Shown here piece after piece: positions 63,963-64,000 of a stretch of DNA of 64,000 nt; positions within the stretch are counted from its first letter, which is position 1; each line of letters opens with the position of its first letter. The DNA is taken from assembly GCA_946811185.2 (NCBI GenBank), contig OX328113.1:21117521-21181520 (forward strand), written 5' to 3'. This DNA is from Hippopus hippopus. Taxonomy: Eukaryota; Mollusca; Bivalvia; Cardiida; Cardiidae. The translations under genes and the position numbers were made by a program. The notes beneath the pieces were generated by a model, which saw only the letters and a list, made by a program, of their open reading frames with translations, was not told the origin of the DNA and did no database searches.

Positions 63963-64000
63963 AGAAGGCCAGTAAATTTCAAGTGTCCAAATTCTGCAAC

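Noticed and set aside
39401..64000. EXT1 N-terminal exon (signal anchor and GT47 start)
   Set aside because: A coding stretch of about 960 bp is expected. No ORF here matches exostosin, so it is placed outside the window.

Overview
The window is eukaryotic, AT-rich, intron-dominated DNA, most likely from a bivalve mollusc. That inference rests on intermixed repeat types I associate with bivalve and gastropod genomes: elements starting AACAAGAGGGCC and ending GAGCTAAAAA with an internal (ACGG)n tract, short hairpin MITEs, and tRNA-derived SINEs. There are no bacterial operons and no CRISPR array.

One host gene is recognisable. Eight coding exons on the minus strand (39400 down to 1643) encode about 429 C-terminal residues of exostosin-1 (EXT1), a heparan sulfate copolymerase. 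They cover the end of the GT47 domain and the whole GT64 domain with its stop codon. Splice sites are canonical and reading phases agree across every junction. The exon phase at 39400 requires a large upstream exon that is not in the window, so the first coding intron is at least 24.6 kb long. Everything from 39401 to 64000 is therefore probably intron, and no second host gene was found there.

Almost everything else is transposable-element sequence. The dominant component is a palindromic MITE of about 230 bp, called family P here. It is bounded by TTAA, carries a central hairpin of about 48 bp, and occurs as roughly 100 copies and fragments. Family Q (GATCAGACTGCACA hairpin), family T and host element M are also bounded by or targeted at TTAA. 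Several elements sit exactly inside a TTAA of another element, which gives internal proof of a TTAA target-site duplication (piggyBac-like behaviour). Other classes are three tRNA-derived SINE families (S1, S2, S3), several with visible target-site duplications; helentron/pearl-like (HINE) elements with 145-bp or 166-bp arrays; three nearly identical copies of a 0.63-kb HINE; a dead mariner at 57283-58610; and smaller inverted-repeat families R and W, a foldback at 58885-59022, and dispersed repeat K.

Layout. 1-2168: EXT1 3' end with P and Q copies. 2525-3500: nested HINEs. 3794-3954: exon. 4011-6547: P cluster. 6810-8808: composite HINE. 9278-10743: two exons. 11563-15606: M, P and one exon. 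15701-17687: 145-bp array. 18011-18130: exon with a duplicated splice donor. 20305-21323: M split by T and P. 21.6-31 kb: P, Q and SINEs. 31063-32438: inverted repeat around an exon. 33-39 kb: P and SINEs, then the exon at 39326. 39.5-56.9 kb: P, Q, SINEs and HINEs. 57.3-59.0 kb: mariner and foldback. 59-64 kb: P and Q strings. Exon borders are often within tens of bases of a MITE, so the EXT1 pre-mRNA should be full of hairpins.
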